From Aporhodopirellula sallentina SM41 (GTDB lineage Bacteria; Planctomycetota; Planctomycetia; Pirellulales; Pirellulaceae), in NCBI RefSeq assembly GCF_000346505.1, contig NZ_ANOH01000169.1, positions 1-64,000 of the forward strand: 64,000 nucleotides of DNA, given 5' to 3'. Made by a program: the position numbers and the translations under genes. The first letter of the stretch is position 1; every line of letters starts with the position of its first letter. Below, piece by piece: positions 25,747 to 34,218 of the stretch. Below the pieces are notes generated by a model that saw only the letters and a list, made by a program, of their open reading frames with translations, did not search any database and was not told where the DNA came from.

Positions 25747-27597
25747 ATGATTCGCGTCCTTCCGTCGCTTTCGGACAGTTCACGCTTTCGTCGTTGCCGT
25801 CATTTCTCGGCGGGCTGCACCGTCGTTTTAGCAGTGATCGGTAGCGCATTCACTGCTCAAAAATCGGCTCACGCGGCCGAACGCGACGTCTTGCTGCCGA
25901 GAGACCTGGAACAGGTTGATTTGGTGCAGGCGTGGCGGCGTTTGTTGAGCGTGCCGGCGGGGAAGCAGTCGATCATCGACCACTCGATTTACGTGCACAA
26001 TTCGCTGGTCAAGCAATTTGTTGAGGTGGTTGAGAAGTCCGATGCCGGTGGAGGTTCTGCGGCGGATGGGGCAGGCAGTGACGCGGCGGGCGGTGGCGCG
26101 GCGGGCAGTGAGAGTGCAGGTGAGTCGACTGGCAAACAAGAAACAGCAGAAGATCGAACGGTCTTCGCCCGTTATCTGCTCGAGGTTCCCGATGTGCCCG
26201 AGGGCGAGCCGGTGACGTCGGTTGCCCGAAAGACACGAACGCTGACGATGCTCGATCGCATGACCTTTGGTGGTCGGGCAAGCTTCGCGACCAGCGGATT
26301 GTTGGATCGAGCCGAAGCGGAACGTAGGGCCAGGAATGAGATTCGACGGCTGAAACTGCGAGGGATTGAAGCGGAGATCGGATTTCGAGAAGTCCCCGCC
26401 ATTCGAATGTACACACTGTCCAACGACGGGACCGTCGAGGCGCGTGACGCAGAATCCGGAGAAGTTATCTGGCTCCAACGGGTCGGGGATCGAGTCAGGG
26501 GGTACAGCGGATTCGGTGTGGGCGAGAAGTATCTCTCCGTCCTCAATGGTGGCGAACTGATCAAAATGGACGTCACCAACGGTGAAATCTTCAGTGTTGA
26601 TAAGCTTCGTTACGTTCCAATGGCAGGGCCGCGGCACTGCGGCGCCTGGGCGATCATTCCTTCGATCGGAAACCGGATGGTCGGGTATCCGCTGGACAAC
26701 ACCCACCGCGATGTGTTCGCTGAAATGGTTACCGGATCCGCGGTGGCTCCCCCGACGCTTGCGATCGGACAGGAGAAGATTGCTTGGGGGACGTCCGAGG
26801 GTTTTGTGTACGTCATGGAAGCGACCGGAGAGCCTGAGATCCAATTCCGGCTCAATACAGACGGGGTTGTCGGTGGTGCACCTGCGGCCGCTCCCGGTGG
26901 GCGTTTCTACTTCGGGGCCGCGTCCGGGCAGATTTATGGTCTCCGTGCGACGCGTTCGGGCGAAGTGATGTGGAGTCGCCCGACGGGCGATCCGATTTTC
27001 GATTCCCCGGTGTTCTTCGACGAAAAGGTTCTGTTCCGTTCGACTTACGGGAACCTGATGTGCGTCGACGCTGCCACTGGCAAGGACATCTGGGATGGAT
27101 TTTCCGGAGGCATCTCGCAGGTTTTGGGTGTGCTGGAAGATCGAATTTACGCTCGATCGCTCAGTGGGTCGCTAGTCGTGCTTGATGTTGCCGATGGCAG
27201 TATCGTGCAGCAGCTGCCTGGAATCAGCCCGAAAGTGTTGGAAACCAACATCGTCAGTGACCGACTGTACTTCGTGAATAAGGCCGGTGCCGTGCAGTGT
27301 TTGCATCGCCCCGGTGCCGATATGCCAACGTTGGCGGCGTCGACCGAGCCAGCGAGCCCGGACGAGGAAAAAGGCAAAGATGCCGAGAAAGCGAAGAAAC
27401 CGGCTGGCGGAGCACCCGCCGGCGGCGACCCATTCGGTGGTGGAGCAGACCCGTTTGGCGGCGGGGGTGCTGACCCGTTCGGAGGCGGAGCGGATCCGTT
27501 TGGTGGAGGCGGTGCCGATCCATTCGGTGGCGGTGGAGCGGTTGATCCGTTCGCCCCGTCCGGCGACGAAAACGCCGACCCGTTTGGTGGATTCTAG
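25747..27597 (+). CDS. Exported PQQ-type beta-propeller protein with DPFGGG tail
   Basis: Protein of 616 residues from the ATG at 25747 with a signal peptide (GCTVVLAVIGSAFTAQKSAHA, cleaved before AERD). The middle part, from about residue 215 on, consists of short beta-propeller blades (VEARDAESGEVIWLQRVGDR, GEVMWSRPTGDPIFDSPVFF and MCVDAATGKDIWDGFSGG), the PQQ/BamB-like repeat. It is followed by an Ala/Lys linker and then about 60 residues of GGADPFGGG repeats up to the end. A Ser/Gly/Ala-rich insert interrupts the N-terminal part (about 100-130). A role in outer-membrane protein folding (BamB-like) or as a scaffold is possible, not shown. The 5' gap to the DJ-1-like gene is about 240 bp. 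Confidence 0.78.
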   Translation: MIRVLPSLSDSSRFRRCRHFSAGCTVVLAVIGSAFTAQKSAHAAERDVLLPRDLEQVDLVQAWRRLLSVPAGKQSIIDHSIYVHNSLVKQFVEVVEKSDAGGGSAADGAGSDAAGGGAAGSESAGESTGKQETAEDRTVFARYLLEVPDVPEGEPVTSVARKTRTLTMLDRMTFGGRASFATSGLLDRAEAERRARNEIRRLKLRGIEAEIGFREVPAIRMYTLSNDGTVEARDAESGEVIWLQRVGDRVRGYSGFGVGEKYLSVLNGGELIKMDVTNGEIFSVDKLRYVPMAGPRHCGAWAIIPSIGNRMVGYPLDNTHRDVFAEMVTGSAVAPPTLAIGQEKIAWGTSEGFVYVMEATGEPEIQFRLNTDGVVGGAPAAAPGGRFYFGAASGQIYGLRATRSGEVMWSRPTGDPIFDSPVFFDEKVLFRSTYGNLMCVDAATGKDIWDGFSGGISQVLGVLEDRIYARSLSGSLVVLDVADGSIVQQLPGISPKVLETNIVSDRLYFVNKAGAVQCLHRPGADMPTLAASTEPASPDEEKGKDAEKAKKPAGGAPAGGDPFGGGADPFGGGGADPFGGGADPFGGGGADPFGGGGAVDPFAPSGDENADPFGGF

Positions 27598-27740
27598 ATG
27601 TCCGCCTGATTGGCAGCGTAAGAGACTGGCGGTTCGGCGCAGCAGAAGGAACTTGTCGGCGGACAGGAAACCGTCGGCAGGGGATAACTGTCGGCAGGAA
27701 GAAGGCTGCGAACCGGGAGAATGGTCACCCGGCGGCTGGG

Positions 27741-27758
27741 ACAATTGCAGGCAATTGT
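27741..27758. promoter_or_regulatory. Palindrome upstream of gyrB
   Basis: ACAATTGC and GCAATTGT are perfect 8-nt arms separated by 2 nt, about 190 bp before the gyrB start. The size and symmetry fit a dimeric repressor site. It could also be a transcript hairpin ending the PQQ gene. Confidence 0.4.
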
Positions 27759-27882
27759 TTGCAGCCTGCTATGTCCATTGAGTGAGGCCTTGCCACTTTC
27801 GGTTGCGAGCCGAACTTGGGATTGGGCCAGGGTCGGTTCGGGGAAACGCTGGAGCAGACACCTCACGCTCAGGGCGATTTTT

Positions 27883-27891
27883 TGCTACAAT
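27883..27891 (+). promoter_or_regulatory. Possible extended -10 promoter of gyrB
   Basis: TGCTACAAT, an extended -10 (TGN plus TACAAT at 27886-27891), lies 58 bp before the gyrB ATG. No good -35 is visible, as expected for extended -10 promoters. Confidence 0.45.
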
Positions 27892-27949
27892 CCGCCCCCG
27901 AACTTTGTGTGTTTTCGTCCTGGTTGGTCGGCTTTGCAGCCGCCGTTTT

Positions 27950-30550
27950 ATGAGCGATTCTTCCTCCCCAGACCCTTCCGTTTCTGATTCGACACCAAAT
28001 CCAGAGGCGGACGATCCCAGCGTTGCTGTTTCGTCGCCAGGTGAGGCGGGTGGTGAAGGGGCTCATATCTCGCTCGCGGCGAATTCTGAGTACACCGACA
28101 AAGACCTCCTGCACCTGTCGGACCTCGAGCACGTCCGTGAACGGCCGAGTATGTACATCGGCGATACGTTTTCGCGCGGATTGCACCACCTCGTTTACGA
28201 AGTCGTCGACAACTCGATCGATGAGGCGATGGCTGGATTCGCGAAAGCGGTATCGGTGGTGGTGCATACCGATGGCAGCGTCACGGTCGAGGATGATGGG
28301 CGTGGAATCCCGGTCACCCGGCACGATCAACTCTCAGAAGAGCTTGATCGAGAGGTCAGCACGCTCGAGGGTGTGATGACGGTGCTGAAGTTTGGCGGCA
28401 AGTTTGAAAAAGGTGCCTACCAAACCTCCGGTGGTCTTCACGGCGTCGGTGTGACGGTGGTGAACTTCCTCAGCCAATGGGCCGAGGTCGAGGTCAGTCG
28501 TGACGGATTCACCTGGACACAAGAATACGAACGCGGCGTGCCTACCGGTCCGGTTAAGAAGGGCAGGGCGACTAAGAAAACCGGGACGAAGACGACGTTC
28601 AAGGCTGACGGCCAGATCTTCTCAACGACCAAGTACGTCTTCGATACGCTGCTCAAACGCCTTCAGGAACTCGCGTTTCTCAACAGTGGCGTGCGGATTA
28701 AGTTCCTCGATGAACGCAACGGTGAGGGTGGCGACTTCCAATACAACCAGGGGATCGTCGAGTTCGTTCAGCACCTCAACCGTGCCAGCGATCCGTTGCA
28801 CGCTGATGTGATCCATATTCTCGGGCAGCGTGACGGCGTCGAGTATGACATCGCGATGCAGTACACCGGTGAGTTCACCGACACGGTGCAGTCGTACGTT
28901 AACAACATTCATACGACCGAAGGCGGAACACACGTTTCGGGCTTTCGATCGGCCCTGACCCGGACGCTGAATAACTACGGCAAAAAGGAGGGGATGTTTA
29001 AATCGACCACTCCGACGGGCGATGACTTTCGAGAAGGTCTGACCGCAGTAATCAGCGTTCGCGTGCCGCACCCGCAGTTCGAAGGTCAAACCAAAACCAA
29101 GCTGGGGAATGGTGAGGTCGACGGGATCGTGACCAGCGGTGTCGGTGAGGCCCTCTCGAAATACCTCGAGGAAAATCCGCGGGTCGCCAAGACGATTGTC
29201 CGCAAAGGTTTGCTGGCCGCCGAGGCACGCGAAGCTGCCCGAAAAGCGAAAGACCAACTGCGAAAACGCAAAGACGCGTTGGGCGGTGGCGGACTGCCAG
29301 GAAAGCTCCGAGATTGCATCTCCAAGAACATGGAAGAGTGCGAAGTCTACCTGGTCGAAGGTGATTCGGCGGGCGGATCAGCGGAGGGAGGCCGGATGCG
29401 TGATTTCCAGGCAATCCTGCCTCTGCGTGGTAAAATCATCAACGCCTACAAGAGCCGCGAAGACAAGGTTCTCGCCAACGAAGAGGTGCAGTCGATGATC
29501 CAGGCGATTGGTACCGGGATCGGTGTCGACCAGGATTTGACGCGCCGCCGGTACAACAAAATCATCATCATGACTGACGCCGACGTCGACGGCAGTCACA
29601 TCCGCACACTGCTGCTGTGCTTCTTCTATCGGCAAATGTATCAACTCGTCGCTGCCGGGCACGTTTATGTCGCCCAGCCGCCTCTGTTCCGCGTCGCCCA
29701 CGGCAAGTCGCGGTATTACGTTCAGAGCGAAGAAGAGATGAAGGCTCAGTTGCTCGATCGAGGTCTCAATGACACGGTCTTTGAATCCGAGGACGGACGT
29801 CGGGTCGAAGCAGATAAGATGCGTGAACTCGCCGAAGCACTTGCCAGCATGGAAGACGCGATTCTCGCCCTCGAACGACGTGGCGTGAGTCTTCGTGTCC
29901 ACGCGATGAGGCTGGATCCGGTAGCCGGCAAACTGCCCGCTTTCCTGGTGACGTTCCAAGGCGAAGAGCATTGGTATCACACCCTGGAAGAGGTTGAGCA
30001 ATTCTTGACCGAACGTGGTGCTCACCTCGATATCGAAGAGGATGAGTCGTTAGACGATAGCGCCGATGGTGAAAAAGCGGATGCGAAGGTGCCTGTTGAG
30101 GAGGCCGAGGAGCGAATCGTTGCTCACCTGACCGAGCTGCACGAGGTTCGCACGATCAACAGCGGACTCAAAGAGTTGCAAACGCTCGGGTTCGGATTGG
30201 ACGATTTGATCCCGGCCGATCGAACGGGTTCCACCACGCCTCGTTTTGAATTGATCCGTGGGGAAGACGTGCGTCGACCGATGGAAGACTTGCGGGCCCT
30301 GTTGCCGGAAATTCGAGCTGCCGGTGAAAAAGGCTTGGCAGTCACCCGCTTTAAAGGTCTTGGTGAAATGAACGCGGAAGAGCTTCGCGAAACGACGCTC
30401 GACCCGGCCAACCGAACACTCATTCGAGTCAACCTGTCTGATGCAGGGGCAGCGGACGAAATGTTCCGTCTGCTGATGGGAGACAAAGTCGAGCCGCGGC
30501 GCGAGTTCATCGAAACACACGCTCTGGAAGTCCGCAACCTGGACGTTTAG
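27950..30550 (+). CDS. gyrB: DNA gyrase subunit B
   Basis: ATPase subunit of gyrase, introducing negative supercoils. The 866-residue protein starts at the ATG at 27950; the first 45 residues are Ser/Pro/Asp-rich and unlike other GyrB. EVVDNSIDEAMAGFAKAV (from residue 84) is the GHKL ATP-binding motif. QTSGGLHGVGVTVVNFLS, the TOPRIM start EVYLVEGDSAGGSA, and the metal-binding TDADVDGSHIRTLLL follow in the usual order. A long insert (about 170 residues with acidic Asp/Glu-rich parts) precedes the C-terminal RFKGLGEMNAEEL, as in Gram-negative GyrB. It is not next to dnaA, recF or gyrA. The 3' neighbour is on the opposite strand. Confidence 0.97.
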   Translation: MSDSSSPDPSVSDSTPNPEADDPSVAVSSPGEAGGEGAHISLAANSEYTDKDLLHLSDLEHVRERPSMYIGDTFSRGLHHLVYEVVDNSIDEAMAGFAKAVSVVVHTDGSVTVEDDGRGIPVTRHDQLSEELDREVSTLEGVMTVLKFGGKFEKGAYQTSGGLHGVGVTVVNFLSQWAEVEVSRDGFTWTQEYERGVPTGPVKKGRATKKTGTKTTFKADGQIFSTTKYVFDTLLKRLQELAFLNSGVRIKFLDERNGEGGDFQYNQGIVEFVQHLNRASDPLHADVIHILGQRDGVEYDIAMQYTGEFTDTVQSYVNNIHTTEGGTHVSGFRSALTRTLNNYGKKEGMFKSTTPTGDDFREGLTAVISVRVPHPQFEGQTKTKLGNGEVDGIVTSGVGEALSKYLEENPRVAKTIVRKGLLAAEAREAARKAKDQLRKRKDALGGGGLPGKLRDCISKNMEECEVYLVEGDSAGGSAEGGRMRDFQAILPLRGKIINAYKSREDKVLANEEVQSMIQAIGTGIGVDQDLTRRRYNKIIIMTDADVDGSHIRTLLLCFFYRQMYQLVAAGHVYVAQPPLFRVAHGKSRYYVQSEEEMKAQLLDRGLNDTVFESEDGRRVEADKMRELAEALASMEDAILALERRGVSLRVHAMRLDPVAGKLPAFLVTFQGEEHWYHTLEEVEQFLTERGAHLDIEEDESLDDSADGEKADAKVPVEEAEERIVAHLTELHEVRTINSGLKELQTLGFGLDDLIPADRTGSTTPRFELIRGEDVRRPMEDLRALLPEIRAAGEKGLAVTRFKGLGEMNAEELRETTLDPANRTLIRVNLSDAGAADEMFRLLMGDKVEPRREFIETHALEVRNLDV

Positions 30551-30750
30551 AACCCCTCATAAACCTCGGGGATGAAAACCCGCGGCTGTTGGACCGGGGT
30601 GCCAGGTTTCGACTACGGCCAGTATTCCGACGCAACTTAGTTTTCTGGGCTGCGGTAATGGAGCGTGTTAAAACTCCTCATGCAGAACGATCCTCAACGA
30701 GGCCCAAAACCGAAAACAGAACCTAATAGCTCCGGCCGGCTGACGAATCC

Positions 30751-31143
30751 CTAGTGGATTTCGTCGTAGAGGATCCTTCCGGCGAGCCAGATTCGGAACC
30801 GACGGATCATCAGTGTGCGGGAAAAACTGATTTCCACGTTCATCCTGCGATTGTCCGCGTCTCCCCAGCCCGGTTTGATCGCAACAGACTTTGGGATTTG
30901 AAATTCAAAACTGGGTTGGATCCGTAGCCAACTGATTCGAAACCAGCACGAATGTCCGTTAATCTCGACAACTTGTCGGAACCACCAGCCACTGTACGTA
31001 AGTGTCCCGGCTAGCGGGTGGTTGAACTCTATGACCCGGTACAGGAAGCTTTTTTGCCGCAATCTCGCGTGTTCCGCAAAAACACCTTTTTCCAGAGGAG
31101 CGGAGGCACTGACCGAAAACGGATTCGCAAGGTTTTTTCGCAC
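30751..31143 (-). CDS. Small conserved hypothetical protein
   Basis: A 130-residue protein (GTG start at 31143) that looks like a real gene, though I cannot name it. It has no signal peptide and reads as a compact beta-rich domain: LAGTLTYSGWWFRQVVEING, then HSCWFRISWLRIQPSFEFQI, and a C-terminal SRTLMIRRFRIWLAGRILYD. The regular alternation of Trp, Arg and Val is typical of a beta sandwich, and I have an impression of similar planctomycete proteins. It lies alone on the minus strand between gyrB and a secreted protein, with about 200 bp to gyrB. Confidence 0.6.
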   Translation of the reverse strand: MRKNLANPFSVSASAPLEKGVFAEHARLRQKSFLYRVIEFNHPLAGTLTYSGWWFRQVVEINGHSCWFRISWLRIQPSFEFQIPKSVAIKPGWGDADNRRMNVEISFSRTLMIRRFRIWLAGRILYDEIH

Positions 31144-31248
31144 TTTCTTTTCGAGAGCAGTGTTGAATTCGGGGACTCGTTTGCTTAATATCCAGTTGAA
31201 TAGTTTGCCTAAGTTACCAGTTATCCGGGCTGAGCACCTACCACTACG

Positions 31249-32517
31249 ATGAAATTCACCATGAAACGATTACTTGCTTTGGTTTCGGTATGCAGTTGGG
31301 CCGTTTGCGGCTTTTCTGTATCGAACGTCACTGCTCAGTCCACATCGCTCGGTGTGACTGATCACCTTACGGTACCACAATGGGTCAACCCGAAGACCCC
31401 TGGCGAGCTGAGCGGACGCATCATTCTGCCGGCTGCCGATGGTTCTTCCCAACCGATCGCCGACGCGACAGTCGTGATGACTGATCGCGATGGTGAAACC
31501 GTCCGCGGTCGCACTGATGATGCTGGACAATTCGTGATCAGCGGTGTCAACCCAGGTGTCTACGCTCTGACCGCCCGTGCCGACGGCGCGTTTGCTTGCT
31601 GTGCGATGCACGTCGTGAGCGAAGACATGGCTTCCGCAGAAGTTCTGCCTCGTGAAGTTGAGGTCGCTGCGGCAGCGATCGACTACACGATCATCAAGAC
31701 TGCGATCCTGCGTTACCTCCCACCGATGAGCCAAGACAATCCTTACACGATCGCGAACGCTGATCTGAAGGAAATTTCGAGCCGCGTTGTTGGCGAGAAT
31801 CTTTTCCGCGTTAGCCAATCCGATGGTGGTCTCAAGGGACGCATCCATGTTGCCGGTGCAAACGGTAAAACTCTCGGCGACGCTGGATTGCTGAACATCT
31901 TCTTGGTTCACAAGGGAGAGGTCATCGATCGAGTACTCTCGAACCGGAACGGCACCTTCGCGTTTGAAGACATTGCTCCTGGTGAATACTCGATCCTGGC
32001 GATCGGCCAGACTGGCCTGGGAATGGCTGGTTTCGAGTTGGTGGATGAAGCACTGGCATCGCAAACCGATAGCAGCGTATTTGTAGGCTCCGAAGGACGT
32101 ACTCTTGTTGCGGCTTACAACGATCCTTGCTGCTGTTGCTGCACCGAATTCGCGATGCAAATCGCTCCACTCCCACAAGCGATTGAGTCGTTCGAAGAAG
32201 TGATCTACGAAGAACCACTCACCACCGAAGAAGGCGTTGTTGTTGATCCGGCCATGGACCCAGCAATGCAGGGTGCGGTTGATCAGTTCGGCAACCCCAT
32301 CGGCGGCGAAGGCTTCGGCGACCCAGCCCTCGGCGGTAGCGGAGCACTCACCGGTGGCGGCTACGGCGGCGGTGGATTCGCCGGCGGCGGAGGCGGTGGC
32401 GGTGGATTCGGTGGTGGCCTTGCTGGCCTGGCCGGTCTGGCTGCGATCGCAGCGGTCGCTGGTGACGATAGCGACCCATTGCCAGGACCTGCACCACCAG
32501 CAAGCCCTATCCGCTAA
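31249..32517 (+). CDS. Exported protein with carboxypeptidase-regulatory-like domains and Gly-rich tail
   Basis: Exported protein of 422 residues; the signal peptide LLALVSVCSWAVCGFSVSNV ends near TAQST. MKFT at 31249 and MKRL at 31261 are both possible starts. Two Ig-like carboxypeptidase regulatory (CarboxypepD_reg) domains are visible: ATVVMTDRDGETVRGRTDDA with GVNPGVYALTARADG, and later IFLVHKGEVIDRVLSNRNGT with EDIAPGEYSILAIG. After that a run of five cysteines occurs at about residues 294-298, and the last 90 residues are Gly-rich (GGGYGGGGFAGGGGGGGGFG) with a hydrophobic LAGLAGLAAIAAVAGDD before a Pro-rich end. It probably ends up on the cell surface. A strong terminator follows. Confidence 0.8.
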   Translation: MKFTMKRLLALVSVCSWAVCGFSVSNVTAQSTSLGVTDHLTVPQWVNPKTPGELSGRIILPAADGSSQPIADATVVMTDRDGETVRGRTDDAGQFVISGVNPGVYALTARADGAFACCAMHVVSEDMASAEVLPREVEVAAAAIDYTIIKTAILRYLPPMSQDNPYTIANADLKEISSRVVGENLFRVSQSDGGLKGRIHVAGANGKTLGDAGLLNIFLVHKGEVIDRVLSNRNGTFAFEDIAPGEYSILAIGQTGLGMAGFELVDEALASQTDSSVFVGSEGRTLVAAYNDPCCCCCTEFAMQIAPLPQAIESFEEVIYEEPLTTEEGVVVDPAMDPAMQGAVDQFGNPIGGEGFGDPALGGSGALTGGGYGGGGFAGGGGGGGGFGGGLAGLAGLAAIAAVAGDDSDPLPGPAPPASPIR

Positions 32518-32869
32518 TCGGCGACAGCCGTAAGCGTATACTGAAATTCAGTGCCTCGAGAGCTTCGGCTCTCGAGGTTTTTTTGTGGCTGATGAGCAAC
32601 GTCCGGCGGTCACGTTAGGGCGGGCCATGTGACGAAGCATGTCGTGTTCCACCATGCTTTGCACTCGATCGCATCGGGCTGAATAGTGGCCCCGCACGGC
32701 GGTATCTCCGTGGTCAGAGACATGCATACATCATGCGAGTCGGTTGACGTTCTTGCTTTGCCCCTTTTCTAGTTCGCACAATGTGTCCGACGGTTGTGGT
32801 GGCGATGCAACCGGCTCAGAATATCGACGCGGTATCCCGAATTAAATTGGTTAGTAGATTGAGGCAAAC
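32518..32869 (+). other. Intergenic region with the terminator and no other gene
   Basis: Besides the terminator, the 285 bp up to the next ATG show no protein or RNA gene. TTGACG followed by a T-rich stretch near 32745-32775 could be part of a promoter for the adenylate-forming enzyme gene, but no convincing -10 was found. Confidence 0.6.
32554..32584 (+). terminator. Rho-independent terminator
   Basis: A perfect 10-bp stem CCTCGAGAGC/GCTCTCGAGG with a TTCG tetraloop (32564-32567) is followed by seven Ts. It ends the secreted-protein gene whose stop is 37 bp upstream. Confidence 0.97.
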
Positions 32870-34003
32870 ATGAGTGTTGTAGGCGAAGGTTCCGAAGCTG
32901 AAATCCAGGCTGCTGCGTCAGCGGCAAGAGACCGGCTCAACGAGCACACGCTCAAGACGGTCCACTGGCACTTCAGCGACGACACCGGTTGTCCATTCTG
33001 GCTAGAAAAGAAAGCGGAGCTGAATTTCGATCCCTTGAAGGACGTCAAATCCTTTGACGATCTCAAGAAGTTCCCTCATTTCGAGGATGAATGGCTCCGA
33101 GGCGGCCCGATCCGACGCTGGGTGCCCAAAGGGCATGCGGGAAAGCCCGTTTACGTGTTCGAGACCGGAGGCACGACAGGCATACCGAAGAGCCGGATGG
33201 TGATCGAGGATCACTGGACCGACTACGAATTGTTCAGCGACACGCTCCCGGACAAATACTTTCCCCGCGGGGCGAACTGGTTGATGCTCGGACCTAGTGG
33301 CCCGCGTCGCTTGCGGTTGGCGGTCGAGCACTTGGCCCAACATCGCGATGGCATTTGCTTCTGCATCGACCTCGATCCACGTTGGGTCGTGAAATTGATC
33401 AAGAAGGGATGGATGGAGCATCTCGAGGAATACAAGAAGCACTGCATCGACCAAGCGGTCACGATTTTGACTGCGGGGCATGATGTGAAGTGCATGTTTG
33501 CGACACCAAAACTTCTCGAGTCGCTAAGTGAAGCGTTGGAAGAGAAAGGCACGAGCCTGGCGGAAGTCGGCATCACCGGGATCTTTTCAGGTGGCACTGA
33601 GTTTACATCTCAGTGGACGAGGTTCTGTGTCGAAGAAATGTTGGGCGGTTCTCCTGAAGAGAGCGGCATTTACATGACCCCGACATATGGCAACACGCTG
33701 ATGGGGCTCGCATGCAGCAAACCGATCACTGCCGCAGACGGTTATAAGATTGCCTACTACGCACCTCAGCCCCGTGCGGTCACCGAAGTAGTAACGTTTG
33801 ATGACTACGATCAAGTCGTCGGCTATGGCGAGACAGGACGCGTCAAATTGTACACGTTGACCGATGAGTTTTTCGTCCCCGGCTTCATGGAGCGAGACGA
33901 GGGAGAACGCGAACGCCCGTTTCAAACCTACCCCTGGGACGGTGTGAGCGGCGTGCGCCCGTTCCATGAACTCGCCAGCGCGACAACAGTTGGTGTCTAC
34001 TAG
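32870..34003 (+). CDS. Adenylate-forming enzyme (LuxE/PaaK-like)
   Basis: Member of the AMP-dependent synthetase superfamily, 377 residues, cytoplasmic. The AMP-binding P-loop ETGGTTGIPKSRM (98-110) is a clear match. GITGIFSGGTEFTSQWTRFC and YMTPTYGNTLMGLACSK form the adenine-contact region, and GETGRVKLYTLTDEFFVPGF the motif before the C-terminal lid. The lid domain is short, so the enzyme may hand its acyl-AMP directly to a partner. The length is close to that of LuxE (acyl-protein synthetase), and the gene is followed by an aldehyde-dehydrogenase-like gene of LuxC-like length. Substrate (fatty or aryl acid) is unknown. Confidence 0.75.
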   Translation: MSVVGEGSEAEIQAAASAARDRLNEHTLKTVHWHFSDDTGCPFWLEKKAELNFDPLKDVKSFDDLKKFPHFEDEWLRGGPIRRWVPKGHAGKPVYVFETGGTTGIPKSRMVIEDHWTDYELFSDTLPDKYFPRGANWLMLGPSGPRRLRLAVEHLAQHRDGICFCIDLDPRWVVKLIKKGWMEHLEEYKKHCIDQAVTILTAGHDVKCMFATPKLLESLSEALEEKGTSLAEVGITGIFSGGTEFTSQWTRFCVEEMLGGSPEESGIYMTPTYGNTLMGLACSKPITAADGYKIAYYAPQPRAVTEVVTFDDYDQVVGYGETGRVKLYTLTDEFFVPGFMERDEGERERPFQTYPWDGVSGVRPFHELASATTVGVY

Positions 34004-34218
34004 GAACGCATTGGGAAGTCGCCTTGATACATCGCAGTAGGAGTCGCCCGGTCTTTTCAAGGTCGGGAGGCGGATGTTCAGGCTAACCGCTCCCAAACGG
34101 TTCCTCCATTTCGACTATCGACTGCCCAGCTACCATTGATCGTTAACGGTAGGGATCGTCGATCCAATTCAGCTTTCACTATCAACCCACCCATTCCGAT
34201 ACCCGCCAGATTCATCTC

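Larger units (their letters stand above)
27598..27949 (+). other. Structured leader region upstream of gyrB
   Basis: No gene is supported in these 352 bp. It holds three degenerate tandem units starting GTCGGC at 27655, 27673 and 27690; an almost perfect palindrome ACAATTGC-AG-GCAATTGT (27741-27758); a CCGGG/CCCGG hairpin just before it; and an extended -10 element near 27886. Confidence 0.7.

Noticed and set aside
25828-26844. Minus-strand frame of 338 residues
   Set aside because: Antisense to the PQQ-propeller gene, which has a signal peptide and blades.
32740-32780. TTGACG as a -35 box before the adenylate-forming enzyme gene
   Set aside because: No acceptable -10 at 16-18 bp spacing, so it was not listed as a promoter.
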